From a virus, in IMG/VR virus record IMGVR_UViG_3300037233_000064, positions 1 to 20,983 of that record: 20,983 bases of DNA; one strand, 5' to 3'. Made by a program: the position numbers and the translations under genes. The notes under the pieces were generated by a model that saw only the letters and a program-made list of their open reading frames with translations, was not told the origin of the DNA and searched no databases. Below, in pieces: positions 20,176 through 20,983 of the stretch (its first letter is position 1; each line of letters opens with the position of its first letter).

Positions 20176-20549
20176 CTGACAGCCTCGCAGCAACCGAAGC
20201 GGCTTCCGCAGCGATAGCCGTTGCGCCGCGCGTCAAGCTCTCTGACATTGAGGCCGCAATCGGCGGCGTTTACTACACCACGGCGGTTCGCGCCCTCAGT
20301 GACGAAGCACTCAGCGTCGAGCATCTTAAGCCGCTCGGGCTACTGACGATCTGTATTGTAATTATGCGTAACGGCTTCACGGTCATTGGCAAGAGCGCGC
20401 CAGCATCGCCCGAGAATTTCAACGCCGATCTTGGCCGCCAATTCTCCTACGAGGACGCGGTTCGGCAACTCTGGCCGCTCATGGGTTTCTCGCTGCGTGA
20501 CAGATTGGGCGCGGCGACCGCGAATAAATCCACCACCACAAAGGACTAG
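20166..20549 (+). CDS. Gp49-like phage protein
   Basis: A 127-residue protein from GTG with AAGGAG upstream. The sequence 'VKLSDIEAAIGGVYYTTA', 'LTICIVIMRNGFTVIGKSA', 'PENFNADLGRQFSYEDAV' and 'LWPLMGFSLRDRLG' matches the Gp49-like (Phage_gp49_66) family, which has a conserved 'xLRNGFxVxGxSA..P.NFxx.xG...A...A...WPLxG' core. The family is common in phages; its function is not established. A 17-base direct repeat lies 15 bases before its start codon. Confidence 0.88.
   Translation: MQVTDSLAATEAASAAIAVAPRVKLSDIEAAIGGVYYTTAVRALSDEALSVEHLKPLGLLTICIVIMRNGFTVIGKSAPASPENFNADLGRQFSYEDAVRQLWPLMGFSLRDRLGAATANKSTTTKD
20526..20542 (+). repeat. 17-nt direct repeat, copy 2
   Basis: Identical copy, ending exactly 15 bases before the ATG at 20558. 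It codes the last residues (KSTTTK) of the Gp49-like protein, so the same DNA is coding here and leader-like at copy 1. Confidence 0.9.
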
Positions 20550-20557
20550 GGACGACG

Positions 20558-20755
20558 ATGGCTCAGGACGATAAGAAAGTAGCGTGGTGTATTAAGGACG
20601 GCGACGGGAAAATCCTACGCGCGATGCGCGGGTCATCGACATGGCACGCCGCCGCCTGTTTCAATCAGTTTATGACTAACGAGCATCACGCAGTTCTGCA
20701 TATTGAAGTGCGACCAGACACCGGAACTTTCCCGAGCGATTGGAAATCGCCATGA
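20558..20755 (+). CDS. Hypothetical small protein (65 aa)
   Basis: Unrecognised. 'VAWCIKDGDGKILRAMRGSS' then 'TWHAAACFNQFM' and 'VLHIEVRPDTG' suggest a small alpha/beta protein. A weak GGGACG lies before the ATG. The stop overlaps the next gene as ATGA. Confidence 0.55.
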   Translation: MAQDDKKVAWCIKDGDGKILRAMRGSSTWHAAACFNQFMTNEHHAVLHIEVRPDTGTFPSDWKSP

Positions 20756-20983
20756 CCCAACCCGCATCAGACAAGGAGATGGTGGAGGCTGTGACGCTGG
20801 CCGAGGAGTTATTCAAGACAGACTGGCCGAACGATAAATGGGGCAACCACCAGATCAGGGGAACGCCAGATGCGGCGGCTCGCCGCTATGTCAAGATGGC
20901 CGAGACCGCAATCGCCCTCATCCGCCGCTCCCCCGCCGATGATACTCAGAAGGACGAACCGATGCTCTCAAAAGACATGCCAG
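20752..20983 (+). CDS. Hypothetical protein, 3' end beyond window
   Basis: Starts with an ATGA overlap; open to the right edge. It begins 'MTQPASDKEMVEAVTLAEEL', followed by 'WPNDKWGNHQIRG' and 'DAAARRYVKMAETAIALIRR'. Mostly helical, unrecognised. The remaining length is unknown. Confidence 0.55.
   Translation, partial: MTQPASDKEMVEAVTLAEELFKTDWPNDKWGNHQIRGTPDAAARRYVKMAETAIALIRRSPADDTQKDEPMLSKDMP

Noticed and set aside
1-20983. CRISPR arrays, insertion sequences, integrase or att sites
   Set aside because: No regularly spaced repeats, no transposase or integrase motif and no tRNA end were seen.

Overview
The window is tailed-phage or prophage DNA: it carries a portal protein, a large terminase subunit, a lambda-type exonuclease, an HNH nuclease, DUF1064, Gp49-like and DUF6948-like proteins, and many small coupled ORFs. 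The phage protein families and moderately GC-rich codon use suggest an alphaproteobacterial (rhizobia-like) host. That is inference; no host gene, tRNA or integrase is present to prove it.

Layout. (1) Positions 3-1577 (+) are the 3' part of the portal gene, cut by the left edge. (2) Positions 1578-11024 (-) hold thirteen tightly coupled genes, most with 4-base start/stop overlaps. In transcription order they are a tiny ribbon-helix-helix-like protein, terminase large subunit, four small phage proteins, then a sugar cassette: B12-type radical SAM enzyme, CgeB-like glycosyltransferase, two minimal thiamine-diphosphate enzyme subunits, a ColD-like PLP 3-dehydratase, a GDP-mannose-4,6-dehydratase-like SDR and a small conserved protein. 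(3) Positions 11025-11841 have no protein gene. They hold a nested set of helices that reads best as a large plus-strand structured RNA of about 600-680 nt. (4) Positions 11842-15752 (-) hold eight coupled genes: LexA-like DNA-binding domain, DUF1064 protein, winged-helix-like protein, SF2 helicase, beta-class DNA methyltransferase, two tiny proteins and a zinc-knuckle/HTH protein. (5) Positions 15753-15872 are a divergent control region. (6) From 15873 to the right edge (+) are early or accessory genes, including a Gly-Tyr/Asp/Ser repeat protein, small CxxC proteins, the exonuclease, the HNH protein, an XRE regulator and a Gp49-like protein.

How it fits together. The sugar cassette lies between terminase and portal. 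The ColD-like enzyme has His where aminotransferases have the PLP lysine, so with the SDR it predicts a GDP-4-keto-3,6-dideoxy-hexose. A neighbouring E1-like thiamine-diphosphate pair with no C-terminal domain and no E2/E3 suggests that a two-carbon branch is added to the 4-keto carbon, as for yersiniose or eurekanate. The glycosyltransferase and radical SAM enzyme may transfer or further modify the sugar. The target (virion, phage DNA or host surface glycan) cannot be read from the sequence.

The two most notable items are the unidentified large RNA and the predicted branched-deoxysugar pathway. Six genuine or plausible small ORFs of 19-57 codons, or in the 3' edge, were found by hand: 10854-11024, 12452-12571, 17598-17771, 18957-19115 (start reassigned), 20116-20175 and 20752-20983.
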